DNA of 64,000 bases, taken from positions 3,725,501 through 3,789,500 of the forward strand of contig CM075765.1 of NCBI GenBank assembly GCA_037974665.1, given 5' to 3'. Below the pieces are notes generated by a model. That model was not told the DNA's origin, did no database searches, and worked only from the letters and a program-made list of their open reading frames with translations. Source of the stretch: Ehretia macrophylla (Eukaryota; Streptophyta; Magnoliopsida; Boraginales; Ehretiaceae). The position numbers were made by a program, and so were the translations under genes. Below, one piece after another: positions 44,791-58,159 of the stretch. Each line of letters begins with the position of its first letter. Positions within the stretch are counted from its first letter, which is position 1.

Positions 44791-45810
44791 TGTTGGAGAT
44801 AAGCCCTAATGTTATATAATTAGATGACCTATTTTGGGAATATTTTGTCATTAACTTGTACCTAATGACATTTACGTCTATACGTTTGTTTACATATTGA
44901 CTTGTTTGTAACGTTCATATTCTCCGTCATTCCTATTATATGAATGTGTCCTTAATGTTTTTTGGACAAGAAATATATTCTAAAAGTGTTTAGAATACGT
45001 TGGCATATTTCTTCAATATGATAAACATTCAAACTGATTCATAGCCCTCAGATTTTTAGACCGAGACTAGAATAATCAAGTACGGGCAATCATATATAAG
45101 TTACATTTGATTAACATAGAGATGTTAATGATAAAGGATGGTGAGCCTTGTGCCCTAACAGTATAGGGATACGACTAACTTACATATGGGTGATTGTTGG
45201 TTGAACGAATCACTGAATGTGACAACAATGACTAAACTACATGACTTTGTATTAATAGTTTGTCATTCGTTGCGAATTGTGCAAATTAATCCTTTAACTT
45301 GAGAAATTACGGTTGCTGGTTATATTAGGGGCTAAATACTGCGTCTGGACAATACCCGTCTTCCAATAGGTGGGTTACGACCATTTGCGTTTTAGTTTTG
45401 TGGTATGAACTGACGAGTAATTGTCAAGATAAGATCCGTTAACCTCCGACGTGAGGCGATGTCCTATGCGATCGTATTTCGGTTGTTGAATGAGGAAGTC
45501 TTCGGCCGGGGCACATAACAGATGGAATGATGGAAAGGGTTCCATAGGTGTCATCTCTCATTCCACCGAATAGATCTATACATAAAATCATTTAGTGGAC
45601 TTAATCGTATCATGATCCCCACAATGATCAGGACATTGGAAGGATCGGACTGCACGTTAATTCGCAACTATAAATAGATTTATAAGAGTTGGACTTCATT
45701 ACCGTATAAATTGTCATGATGCGCATATGTTGCTAGATGTAACTCTTGAACATGAGGGTATTCCGGAGAATGATGGAGACATTCTTTGAATAGATTAAAA
45801 GCGTTTAATA
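44791..45810 (+). mobile_element. C2: truncated copia-like LTR
   Basis: Plus-strand LTR starting TGTTGGAGATAAGCCC, homologous to the start of the C1 LTR (read on the minus strand from 38817 to about 37805). Similarity stops abruptly near 45808-45811 where H-family LTR sequence begins. No internal region remains. Confidence 0.8.
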
Positions 45811-48196
45811 ATCTCTAACAGTATTTACTATACTCCTTGGAAATTATCCTTTGAGCAGTAAACACATAATAATCATCAATAACAATACAAACACATTAAT
45901 TATAATGACCAATCAATAAAGGATACTCTAGTTGGTGTAGCTCCAAACGCCATCACGATCCCAACCATTCTTCTTGTAACTCCCCATTACTCACACAACC
46001 CGAGGTACTTCTATAGCCCCTCCCTCCATGGCACCTCTGCCCATGCGAGATGGGGGTAGCTTATGATAGTTATGTCATTTTCAACCCGACAACCCGACGC
46101 TACTCGAGAGGTGGCACAAACATATCAAGACTCATGACAATAATAATAAACATTCAAATCTCAATAGGACAACCTTTCACGTTGACTATCTCCCGGCTCA
46201 TCAATAATCAAATATCACAGGAGGACAACAAAGTAGGTTTTCTATCTCCCGGTTCTTCAATAATCAATCAATAATCATCATTTCAATAACATATCATCAA
46301 ATAAATAATTAACAACTCAACAACTAAGTTAGATGACAAAGTAGGCCATCCAACTTAACATGCAATAACCACACATTCAAACCCTAGTCTAACCATCAAC
46401 AACTCACAATTCATTCTCTCAAACGCCACCCAAACATCCAAAGGCATAATTCAACATTTTAAAGAAAGACAACCAAACTTCTAAAAGTCATAACTTACAT
46501 TCTTCTAAATCGATAACCTCCAAACCAGTTTCTATCACTCACCCACTCAATCAACAACATTAACCCCCTCAAAAACCAACCATAAACCATCCACATCAAG
46601 CCCAACAGGCCTAAAACCCTAATGCATCAAGGCTGAAATTTTGGGACTTTCACACCAACATCACAATCAAAATTTCGGCATTACAACATTACTACCACGT
46701 ATTTAACAAACTTTTACAAGCTAACAACAATCGATTCCAACTACCACAACTCCAATTATTCAACAAATAGCCAACAACTCAATTTTAATACCCGAAAAAT
46801 AAAAATTCATGCTACAACGGTTCAAATCTTATATAAATACATATAAACGATCCTTAGCATGCATTGAGCAATAATATAACATCAATTGAACATTCTAATG
46901 GTTCAGAATTCAATTATACGCAAAAATATAAAAATGACATTTTGATATCTAAATTTTTTTCTCTCATCTTTGATGTGTTTTGATGCAAGAAATATGTAGA
47001 ATGGATGCCCAACAAGTAAAATCAAGATTTGAATGAAGTGATTTAGACTTGAATTGCAAAATCTATGTGAAAAATGCTTTGAAAAACCTTGAAAATGCCT
47101 TCTTTCTTCTCTCTCATGGATTTTCGGTAATGTGTGTATTTTGTGAGTGTGTTTGCTTTTTTTTAATGTGTGTTGATGATATAAGCTCAAGGTCAACAAA
47201 ATTTGCAATGTCAAAGTTAGTATTTTTAGTCTTTTAATTGTTTTTAGACTATTTTTGCTCACCCAAATGCAATTAACACTTAAACTATTTTTAAGTAGTA
47301 TATTTTTAGTTGACAACAAGTTTCACATGCATAGACTTACACCCAACTTGGTTAAAAACTCGATTTTTGCAAAAGAATGTGAAAAGTCATATTATTTGTT
47401 TTCAAATGTCTTTTGAATACACAATTAATCTAAAATCATTTAATACCACATATAAATACATTTATATTAATATATACTAGGTCAAAGAAAGTCAATACAA
47501 GAATTAGGTTTAGAAGAAATCACTATTTGGCTAAAAAAACGCTACTTTTCACCTGAAAAGTCTATTTAAATTACTATTCCGTTTCAGGATCAATTTTTAT
47601 CAAACATGAGTCTATTAATAATAGAGGACTAGGTTTTAAGATGTTTAAAACACCCATATAAAATTTTTAGCGGACATGTGTTCAAAATACTATTCATGAA
47701 AACCGACGATAAAATTTTCAATGCCGTTTTTTATGAAAATTTCATGAATACACACATAGCATGTATTAGGAATATAAATCATATATTTAGAACATTATAA
47801 CTCATATAACACATAGACAGGTCAAATCACACAAATCGAGCACAAATCGAGGTAAAGACGAAAATTGGGGTTTTACATTCTCTCCCCCTTAAAACAATTG
47901 CGTACGCGCAATTCTCGAACTGACAAACAATTATATCCTCAATTGTTACACTTAGCAATACTTTTGTTACTTCCCATTTATCTCTTAGGATAACACCTAA
48001 CCAAAGACCTCAAAAGAACAAACTCTGCTGACTACAAGATGATTATCATAATTCCAAGACAATCTTCAATTCATAATTCTCTCATACCTAATATCATATT
48101 GCATATGAAAGAAATCGCAACTCCAAAATTTTAGCATGGCACCACTACTTATCAATCATCATCTACTACACAAAAGAGCTCTATGAACACTCCGAG
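45811..48196 (-). mobile_element. H3: 3' part of an H-family element (truncated LTR plus internal end)
   Basis: Minus strand: LTR 45811-47877 starts TGTAAAACCCC at 47877 and lacks its last ~500-600 bp, which end at the C2 junction. Right of it are the PPT (about 47878-47890, rich in G and A on the minus strand), the palindrome AATTGCG-TACG-CGCAATT (47896-47913) and ~280 bp of non-coding 3' internal sequence up to 48196, where H4 begins. The remainder of H3 should lie right of H4, outside the window. A ~70-bp tandem duplication (46140-46260) contains stem-loop 1 twice, once with its loop inverted. Confidence 0.8.
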
Positions 48197-50626
48197 TGTG
48201 AAACCCTACTTTTCTATCCTGTCTCGTTTTGCGTGCTTTATCTCATTTTGTGTGAATTGACTTGTTTATGTGCTATGTGACTTAGAATGTGATAATTTTG
48301 ATATTATACTCCTAGAACATGCTAAATGTGCATTCATGAAATTTTCATAAAAATGGAGTCAGAAATTTTATCGTCGATTTTTAGTAAATAGTATTTTTGA
48401 AACACGTCCGCTAAAATTTTGAAACTGGTCTTTTTAACCCTTCTAGACCTAGTCCTCGAACTTTAATAGACCTGTGTTTGATGAAAACGGTTTTCAAATC
48501 GGCTTACAAATTTATTAGGGTTTTTACACCAACTTTTGCAAAAATCGAGTTTTAAGCCGACTCGGTTGAAATTGTTTGATTGTAAAACTTCTTGTCACCT
48601 AAAAATAACCTACTTGAGCTATCTTGGGTGTTGAATAATTTTTTTGAGCATTGGTGATCAAGAAAATGAATTTAAAGTCAAGAAAACACTAAAAATGCTA
48701 AAGTTCTCAACTTTCACTTTCATTAAAATGTTGACCTTTATGCATATATCACCAACACACACTAAACACAACACAAAACACACTCCTCAACATACACAAA
48801 GGGCCGAGAGTTTCATAGGAGAAAACCAAAGCTTTTCTTCAAAGTTTTCAAAGCAAATTTTCAAAGAAAAACCTAGCTTTTGTCCATAGAACTTTGTGCC
48901 GAGTTGGATTCCTCTTGTTGGGCACGCATTGCACGCATATCTAGGCTTATATCGCATCAAAGGTGAGAGAAAAATTCTAGATCTCAAAACTCATCTTTTA
49001 TGTTTTTGCGTAGAATTGATTATTGAACCGTTAAAATGTTAGTTTTATGTTAGATTATTGCTCCATGCATGCTAGGGATCATTTATATGTAATCTTATGA
49101 GATTTGAACCGTTGTAGCATAATTATTTATTTTCGGGTATTTAAAGTTGAGTTATTTTCCATTTCTTGATTATCTTGAGTTGTATTGGTTGAAATCGATT
49201 GCCATCGATTTTTAAAAGTTTGTTAATTACGTGGTAACGCCATTGTAATGCCCAATTTTTGATTGTGAGGTCGGTGCTAAAGTCCGGAAATTTCAGCCAT
49301 GACACACTAGAGTTTTAGGGTTATTGGGCATGTTTTGGATGTGTTTTGGTTGGTTTCCGAGGGGACTAATGTAGTTGATTGATTGGGTGAGTGATAGAAA
49401 CTAATTTGGAGTGGTTTGGACTAGTAGAATGTAGGTTATGAATATTTGAAGTTTAGGTTGTCTTTCTTTAAAATGTTAAATTATGCCTTTAGTTGATTGG
49501 GTGTGGGTTGAGTGATTAAATTGTGAGTTGATGATGAGTAAACTAGGGTTTGATTGTGTGTTTAATGCATGTTCGGTTGGATGGCCTACTTTGTCATCTA
49601 ACTTAGTTATTTGTTGTTAAATTGATTATTGATGTTATTATGATGATAGTATGATTATTGATTGATGATTGATGAACCGGGAGAAAGTTAACAGAAAAGG
49701 TTGTCCTCCTGTGAATGATTGATGTTTATTATTATTGCTGAGTCTTTGGTATATGTGTGCCACCTCCCGGGCAGCATTGGGCTATCGGGTTGATAACGGC
49801 ATGACTACCAGAGACTACCTCCAACTCGCATGACGGTGGTATCATGGAGGGAGAGGTTCTTGAGGTACCTCGGGTGCGTGAGTTTATGGGAGTCACAAGA
49901 AGGTTGTTATGATCATGATGGCGTTTGAAGCTACACCAACTAGTGTATCCTCTATTGAATGGTCATTATAGTTTATGTGATGATAGTATTATTGATGTTA
50001 TTGTGTGTTTACTTGCTCAAAGGATCATTTTCAAGGAGTATAGTAAATACTGTTCGAGATCTATCAGATCTTCACTGGGCTTATTTTATATAAGCTCACT
50101 CTCTATTATTGCATGCTTATAGGTGTTGTAGAGCAAAATTATGGGTATGTGCCTCCTGAAGAGGAAAATGTGCCTTTCGTGGATGAGTCTTATGTTCCGG
50201 AGTCTTATCCCTAATGTTGTATTGTTTTACTATCTTGTATATTATCTAGTTAACATTTATATGCTTTGTAGTTTATAATGTATGAGATGTTGAAAGGTTA
50301 ATAAATTAGTTGATACTAACTTAGTAGCCTTCTTTTGTTTATGATTAAGTTGCTAGGTTGGTTCAGTATATTTTTGAAATGTATAATAAGGTTCATGTAT
50401 TATGTTGGAATAGAGGCATATAACAAAGAATGATTATGGTGTAATATGGTTATGATGTATGTTATTATTTTATTAAGGAGTTGTTTGTTGTATGGTTTAT
50501 GGAGTTGTTGTATGATGTTCTAGTGAGGTTGGTTTAGAGCCTCGGTATCCTATTTACTGTCGTTATACTGCCGAAATTCCATTGCGTCCTAACTGATTAT
50601 AGGAGGGGTCGAGTTGGGGCGTGACA
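48197..50626 (+). repeat. H4 5' LTR
   Basis: 2430 bp, TGTGAAACCC start, GGGGCGTGACA end. Homologous (reverse orientation) to H1, H2 and H3 LTRs. Stem-loop 2 at 50077-50097 (GGGCTTAT/ATAAGCTC, loop TTTAT). Stem-loop 1 near 49685-49710 has the inverted loop AGAAAAG. The end near 50575-50626 matches the left parts of H1 and H2. Confidence 0.92.
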
Positions 50627-50632
50627 TTTAAG

Positions 50633-50644
50633 TGGTATTAGAGT
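50633..50644 (+). other. H4 primer-binding site
   Basis: TGGTATTAGAGT, two mismatches to TGGTATCAGAGC, six bases after the LTR end. Leader 50645-50896 is AT-rich with a short GATTAAGT-type repetition (about 50745-50785) and no gene. Confidence 0.75.
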
Positions 50645-50896
50645 GCATGTTAGTTGTTAGCTGGGGTATTCTCGGAATGTGGGTAATGGTCTTAGCATGA
50701 AAGTATGTATGAAAAGAAAGAAAAGTGAACTATGAATTAATATGATTAAATGATTAAGTGATTAAGTGATTATGTGATTTAGTGCTTATGTGATCAATTT
50801 GTTTATGTGTTTTATGTGAGTTTGTTGTTTATGTGCTAATAGTTGTTTATAACCTGTTTACGTGCTATAACCTGTGCTAACTCTTTGATTAGTAGA

Positions 50897-52141
50897 ATGG
50901 CCGGTAGACCAAGGACCAGAGGTAGGCCTGAGGTAGTAAATGAGACTCCTGGTAATGCGGCACAGGGCCATGATAGGGGTGATGATCGTTTACGGGCAAC
51001 TATGGATAGGATTGCTGAGTTAGTGGCCGGACAGGTACAGTTGATAGTAGGGCAAGCTGCCCAGACTCAGGCTTGGCAGGCTCAGTTGTTGAATGTGCAG
51101 GGTGGAAACCACGGGCGTGGTACCCTGAAAGAGTTCTTAGGGTATCATCCACCTAGATTTCAGGGGAAACCCGATGATCGGAAGGCTGAAGCGTAGATTA
51201 ATAAGGTGGAGAAGATTTATGATCCTCTTGATTACACCAATGAGCGGAAGGTTACCTTTGCCGTGTATTTATTTGATAATGAGGCAGAGGAATGGTGGCG
51301 CACAGTGAGAGCTAGCTGGGAGACTCGGGGTGTTCCTTATGCCTGGGATACCTTCTTGAGAGCTTTTCGGGAAAAGTATGTCCCGAGGATTGCACGGGAG
51401 AGGAGAGAGGCTGAGTTTCTGTCTCTGATTCAGGGGGATGCCTCAGTGGCTCAGTGTGAGGCCACCTTTACTCAATTGTCCCGGTATGCACCGGAGTATG
51501 TGGCTGATGAGGAGCGGAGGACTCGTAGATTTATGTTGGGGTTGAGGCCCGAGATTTAGGATGCGATGGCTCTGAATCAGTATGATATATTCACTGAGGC
51601 CTTTGATGCAGCTTCTAGGTTAGAGAAGAGAAAGAGGGATCAGCTTGTGTCTAGTCAGCCCAGTAAGAGGCCGTATCAGCCATAGTTTCAGCAGGGTATG
51701 TATAGGCCTCCCATACAGCAGATTGTGTACAGGCCGCTAGCTCAATAGGGTTCTTTTAGGCCACAGGGACAGCAGAGTTATTATCGGCCTCAGTTTCAGC
51801 AGGGGTCATATTAGGTTTAGTCCCAGTTTAGGCCAGCCCAGTCTCAGGGTCAGTACAGGCCTAGTTTGGTAAGGCCTCAGCAGCAGGCTGGTTTAGCTAT
51901 TTCTTCAGCTTCTGGTTCTTCCAGGGGCAGTGTTAGTGCATCATCACCGCAGTGTACACACTGCAAGTGCACGAGGCATGTGGAGGCCGATTGCAGAGTG
52001 AAGGCGGGGACGTGTTTAGGATGCAGCAGCAATCAGCACAGGGTGAGGGATTTTCCTAGATATTCGAGGACTGAGGGTCGGGCAGGGACCCAGGGTTATC
52101 AGGGCCTACCTGCGGCTAGTGCACCTCAGCAGCAACGGGTC
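50897..52141 (+). pseudogene. gag: H4 gag
   Basis: Start ATG at 50897 (MAGRPRTRGRPEVVNE), chosen because H1 gag starts the same way. An upstream in-frame ATG at 50843 lies in the leader. Capsid region: FLGYHPPRFQGKPDDRKAEA, NEAEEWWRTVRASW, AFREKYVPRIARERREAEF, LSRYAPEYV, RFMLGLRPEI. Then a Gln/Tyr/Pro-rich spacer and zinc knuckles near 51955-52060: CTHCKCTRHVEADC is intact, while in CLGCSSNQHRVRDF the last Cys is Phe. In-frame stops: TAG 51194 (Trp expected), TAG 51557 (Gln in H1), several TAG between 51680 and 51825, and TAG 52142 at its end. Confidence 0.88.
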
Positions 52142-52144
52142 TAG

Positions 52145-52822
52145 GCTCAGGCCTATGTAGTTGATTTGGAGGAGATGCCTGAGGAGACTGCAGTGGTGGA
52201 AGGTAACTTCCTTATACTTGATCAACTTGTTAAAGTGTTGATTGATTCTAGTGCCACGCATTCTTTCATTACTCCTGCTTGTGTGCAATGTGTTAATTTG
52301 CAACCTGAAAGATTGTCTTATGTAGTTGAGATTAGTACCTCTTTGACTGATAAGCATGTTACTGGCTTTAGTATGTAAGGATTGTATAATACATGTTAAG
52401 GGGCATAATTTTCCTTCGGACCTTATCTTATTTCCTATCCGGGGGTATGATGTTATCTTGGGTATGGATTGGCTTTCCAAGTATGATGCCCAGTTAAACT
52501 GTAGAACCAAGGTAGTACAGTTTCGTTTGCCAGATCAGCCAGTAGTTAAGGTAGCAGGGAACCGAGGTGCTATGACGAGTTTTGTTATCTCAGCAACTAA
52601 AGCTGTTAAGTTGGTGAGTAAGAGGTGTTCGGGTTATCTAGCTTATTTGATCAACAAGCCATCTGATAAGCTACACCTGGAGGAAGTCCCTATTATTCGG
52701 GAATATCCCAATGTATTTCCCGAAGAGTTGCCAGGGTTACCGCCAGAGAGAGATGTGGAGTTTGTGATCAATCTTGTTCCCGGTACTCAACCTATTTCTA
52801 AATCAGCGTATTGGATGGCACC
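52145..52822 (+). pseudogene. pol: H4 protease and start of RT
   Basis: Follows gag in the same frame. The protease active site reads VLIDSSATHSFI: the Gly of D-S/T-G is Ser, so it is catalytically suspect. A one-base insertion in the T run at 52366-52369, judged against H1, shifts the frame. GMDWLSKYDAQLNC follows in the new frame, then LPGLPPERDVEFVINLVPGTQPISKSAYWMAP, the linker into RT. E3 is inserted after this, between MAP and AELKELK. Confidence 0.87.
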
Positions 52823-55037
52823 TGTAATGCCCCGATCCCTCACGAGACCGAAGGCTCTAATAACCAAGCTATTCTCAACCCAATTCCAACCCAGTCTCAA
52901 AATTTTAGGGAAAAACAGACAGAGTTTCCCCTATACTATGGACATTCTGAAAATTTGTAAACACTCAATAAAGAGCATAACAAGACATTCATTTATAACT
53001 AAAGTTCAAAGGTTCAAGGCCATCCGAGCCTTGAGGCATACAATAATTTAGATTCACACAAGCATGCAACCAACTTGACTTCTTCATAAAACCGCTTATC
53101 ATGCCATTCTATGATAACTTTGAAACATAATTAGAAGTTGAACCAACATGTATCAAAACAATTACACCCAAGCATGCAGAGCAACTAGAAATAGAAACAT
53201 AAGTTATTACAAGCCATGGTTCCAAATCTACTACTACAGCATCTATCCTTTAATTTGCAAACTACATAACATACACATAACACTTAGGCTACAAAATAGA
53301 ACATAAAGTAAAGAAAACAAGTTCTACTCTCATCAACAAGAACATCATCCACCTCAGGCAACTAGATACAACAACTAAGGCAACTACTCCAACTGCACCA
53401 CATGAAACATGTTAGCGATGTATGAGCAACCACTATTGCCCAGTGAGGGATAAGGTCTCCCAGGGTGTGCAATGCAACAAGTAATACATTTGAACATTAC
53501 TAGCAACGAAACTAAGCAAGAATGTTAAAGATCAAATACCACACATTAAAAAGGATACATTTCACTTAACCCCAACACTCCAATTCTTCACTTGATCTTC
53601 ATTCACGATCCACGAACCACGATCTCGATCACGATAAGCCGGCATAACCCCAAACACTCCAGTGGGTGTACTCCGGATGTACCCCAATAATCCTACGATC
53701 CAACATACCCTGGCAATCTCTGGACCAGGCGAATGAGGGACTAGGGCACGGAGTTTGAATATCCACCGGTAAGCCCTCCGCTGCCCAAGCGATATTCAAC
53801 ACATCTGCCCTTGACACTATGGTTGCACAACCACTATGAAATGCACTTAACAATGGCAAGACAATATCAACGATATAAGCAATAACACATAGGAGGATCA
53901 ACAAAGTAGGTTGACCTTGAAGCAGCTAGAATAGAAGCAATTTATACAAGCAATTAAGTAGTTTTCCAAAGGGGCATGTTCAAGATACACATAGAACTAT
54001 ACTAAAAGCTCCAAAACAACTTGAAACCACATTTAAACACACAAGGAGTCATGCCATGGTCTTAGAAGCATGAAACAATTGAATTTACACCTAAACCCCT
54101 TTGTTATTCAAGCTATTTTCCTTCTAAATCAAAGTTAATATTTCAAATTCAAGGGAAAGCTATACCAATCTTCTAAATAACCCTTAAGGTACCCTTATAA
54201 CCTTCAAACATGTTCAATTACCCGTAATTACCCCAAAAGCCCCAATTTTCCTCTTATAGCTTTGAACTACACATACATTAACCGGGCTTCAAACAAGGGT
54301 TAGCAAAGCTTCTATAGCATCTAGATAGCCTAAGATTACAAATTATGAAGCTCAATTTTACCCGAATTAGCATTAACCCTGAAACCCCTATTAAAAAGTC
54401 GGCTATTTCACGTTTTATACAAGTTTAGAGTAATTCAAGAGCACAGGGCTATTGGTCTACCTTCATTAGTACCTAAGGCATCTATTAGAAGCAATGGTTC
54501 AAGCTAATATGCACAATTACACAAAACCCTAAAATCCTGTCACTATTTACCTCAAAAATCAAAGTAACGATTCCAACCGTTTAAAATGCGAACCAGTGGC
54601 TTAAATGTGTTCTTTAGCACTTATATACAATGTATAATAGCATAGATAATCTTTGAATTAACATTTGATATCATTTCTAACAAATCAAGAAATGTGTAAC
54701 ATTTTAAATATGTATAAAAAGTCATGAAAATCCTCACCTAAATCGCGTAGGAGCACCTAGGGGGCTTGCACATACCCTAAACTACTTGCTCTAGGCTTGG
54801 AGAGGCTTGGATTGAAGAATTGAAGAGCAAAATCACTTCTCTTGGCTGCTAGAGCGCTGTTCGGATTTTGAACAGTAATTCCTGCACTTTTTTGTTTTTG
54901 TTTTTGCTAAGTTATGAGCTAAATTGTATGTGGGGTGAGTTTTATTAAAGGTAGGGTCAAGTGGGTACTTAAGTGGTCCACTAAAATGCGCGTAGTTAGC
55001 TTTAAACGGGTCTAAAGTAAAGAAATGTAAGCTAGCT

Positions 55038-57879
55038 TGTGATAACCTGAACTCGTCATGCATTTGATAGCATTTGACTGCATTTAATTAAATGTTTAAT
55101 TAGTTAAACCAACCAATTTGCACTATTTTAATATTTCTCTTGGAAGCATTTAGTAGTTGTATATTGAATAATTAAAAGATTATTATCTATTTCTAATAAT
55201 TATAGTAATTGAATTTATTCTCTTGTGATTAATTAAGTGTCATCTTAAATGTTAGAGTTTAATTGTATTTGACTACGTGCTTATATTAACTTTCATTTGT
55301 AATTTAATATTAACTTCATAATTCTTTAAAATATTCTAGAAATAGTTAAATTAATTATTTTAAATGAATATTGATTACCTTGATTGTTTTGATTATTTTA
55401 ATAATTGGTTTTGGTTGTCTTGCATTAAAATCACTCGGTTTTCAAATAAATGAGGAAAGTAACTCCGAGCCAGAGTAAATTTTGAACTATGTTACTTTCT
55501 GAAAATTATATATTTTTAAATTCTTTGAGATTTAATTGTTATTCTTTTATTGTCGCAAAGTGCATAGCATGTCAAGAGCGATAGTTAGGAAATGATTTCT
55601 AGTCCTCAGCAAGTAGTGAAAACTAGTATTTAGTGTCTTAATTTTATATTTTATTTGTTGTTAGCTAGAATTAAATTGGTGATGTTTGTTTTAGCTTTTA
55701 AATGCATGAAAATAGGCTAGATTGACCAAATTAAGCTAGTTGACCAAGGCTTGACCATCTTTGACCAAAGTTGTCATCCTTTAATAAGCAAATAACAAAG
55801 AAAAAAAAAACAAAGCTAAAAAGAACAAGGTGAAGGCCGAAACCTTCAAGGGAAAAAAAACCATTTCAAATCTTCATTTCGTCACGTGAGCTTGTGCGGG
55901 GTAGTTTCCGAGGCATCCAGCGTGGTTTCCCTAGCTCTAGGATCATCTAAGGTGAGAGTTTCATTGTTATTTGCGCATTTGAAAATGTTGAACATAAACT
56001 TTAATTTTTGTGATTTAACCGTAGGTTGTTATTTTGTCCATTTCATTGCTTAAAGAATGTTCCATAGCAATTGTAGAACGTGTATTTATAGCTTTTTAAC
56101 ATTTTCTGCGGTTGAATATCGAAATTGAAATATATATTGTTAGATGAATAGTAATTTATGAATAGTAAACCCTTGAATCGATGAAGTTGCGTTGTTATGC
56201 TTTTTGTTGATGTGAAAGGTGCTAGGTATGCTAGATTGCCTAAATGTATGATTTGTTTGGGTTGCGTAGTGGAAAAATACGAAGAAATGTCTTGGGAAAA
56301 GTTGGGGTCGTTTAGGTCGAGTTTAGCGTTTCTTCGATTTGCGTGATGGCATTGTCTCGGTAGGCCATGGAAGCACTTTTGGTGTGGTTATGGCGTTGGT
56401 TCGGTGTTTGGTTAGTATAGTTGTAGTTCAAACGAGCAAAGGGAGAAATCGGGGCTTTGCGTGAATTCTAGGGTTAAGTAGGGTTTCGGGGTCTTTAGAC
56501 GTGCCTTATGGTGACCTAGGAGGATTGGTGAAGTCGGTTTCCAAAGCTCGTGGCTCGTTTGAAAGTAGTAGCGTTTTGAAAGTTGGGGTCATTTTGGGAT
56601 TTTGTGTGTTTTCATAGTATATTGCCTATAGAATGTTTATAATGCTTATAGAATGTTTATAATGCTTATAGAATGCTTATAATGCCTATAGAATACTTGT
56701 TATTGCTTGATAATGTTAGTTGGTGTTGTTCTTGTTACTTATTTGATTGTTAATGCTTGTTAATGCTTATTACGCTTGTTAGAGTTAATTGTTGATTGAA
56801 ATGTTTAACAATTGTTGATAATGCTTGATATCTCGTTTATCTCCTCTATTTTGTATTGTTGTGCTATCGCTCGTTATCGCCTTGTGTCGTGTCTTGCATT
56901 GCATAGTGTCAGGGCAGTATGATGGGCCTCTCCGGGTAGCCTTGGGTTGTCGGTGTTGGTTGCCCTAGCTCCGTGTCCTATTCCCTTTTCTCACTTGGGT
57001 TGCCTCCCAGGGAGAATTGGGTCGTAGAATTGATGGATACTTCCGGGGTATTCCAAACTGGTGTTATAAGGTGATTGCGCGCTTATTGTCATCGTTGTCA
57101 ACATCAAGCTCGAGATTGATGTATCGCTCGTGAAATAGTATATTGCTCGTATGAGTGAACCATAGCCTTCAGAGTGTGGCTTTGAATGGTTGTGTTAATG
57201 CTTTCTTGATTGTTTAATATATTGTCGTTTGTATTGAATGCTTCCTTATTGACTTTATTGCTTAGCTCTGTCTATTTGTATTGCACGACTTTCTTTCTCT
57301 CCACCTCGATATCTGTCTCGCCCTCACTGAGTATTCGTGTTGTGTATACTCACTCCTCACCACCACATTTCAGGAAATGTCATGTTAGCTGGAAAGTTCG
57401 TGATTTTGTGAAAGTTCGTGCTGAAGAGTTGTCTTGCGTGCCTATGTGGCTTGAGTGTTGAAGTTGTAAAGATATATGCTTTCATATGTTGTATGTATTT
57501 ATTGTTAAAAGAAATGTAATTTAAATCTAGCTAAGTAGTTGAGGTGAATTGATAAGCTAGTTTATGTAATCAGTTAGCATAGCTTAACTTCAAAGCATGT
57601 TTGTATTGTTTAAAGGAAGAGTTAGAATAGTCTAGTACTTGAAATGTATGTATATTTGCTTGTGGTTGCTTGTTGAGAACAAGGCTCGGATGGCCTTGAG
57701 GTGGTTGAATGTTTGGACATGGTATTGGTCCACTTATATACTGTCGCAGGTTTGCTTTTTGCCTAGAAACAAGCGAGACTCCGTTCGTTTTCCCTAAAAA
57801 TTATACCCGGGTTTAGATTTGGGTTATGATTAGATTGATTGATAGAACTTCCGGTCTCGAGAGGGATCGGGGTGTTACA
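55038..57879 (+). mobile_element. S2: S-family solo LTR
   Basis: 2842 bp flanked by TAGCT (55033-55037 and 57880-57884), TGTGATAACC start and GGGGTGTTACA end, no internal region. The uninterrupted site is visible in the sister LTR at 61261-61280 (GCTAGCTAATTAAAACTC), confirming both borders. Carries the GC-rich module (about 56895-57075), stem-loop 2 (57329-57351, GAGTAT/ATACTC), GGCTCGGATGGCCTTGA near 57685 and a 20-bp tandem repeat at 56624-56703. Confidence 0.93.
56624..56703. repeat. 20-bp tandem repeat x4
   Basis: Units GCYTATAGAATGYTTATAAT at 56624, 56644, 56664 and a decayed fourth at 56684, within S2. Confidence 0.93.
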
Positions 57880-58159
57880 TAGCTAATTAAAACTCTAAGT
57901 TAGTTACGTAACACTATTCCTAGTTTGTTAAAAAACATTTCCCAAACAAGTGCTCCTATCGCTCTTAGCTCAAAAGCATATTTTTCTCATTCCTAAAACA
58001 ATTAATATGATTTAAGAAAAATGCTAATTCAAGGTAATTAAGTAGTTGAAAAACGGAATTAATAGTGATTACAGAAAGTAACACGTATTGCACAGTGAAA
58101 ATGCGCAAATAATAGATGCAACAGTTAAAAATGTGTACGGTAGAATCTCGGCTGTCACA

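Larger units (their letters stand above)
52823..58159 (-). repeat. E3 3' LTR, split by S2
   Basis: 2490 bp once S2 and its duplicated TAGCT are removed. Compared with the 5' LTR it has about 180 bp more near 52970-53165, so the 5' LTR carries a deletion there. Stem-loop 2 at 53424-53441, GC module about 53610-53830, TATA-like box at 53940-53946. Confidence 0.9.

Noticed and set aside
46903-47319. 138-codon minus-strand frame in the H3 LTR.
   Set aside because: Not open in H1, H2 or H4 LTRs. Asn/Lys/Leu-rich chance frame.
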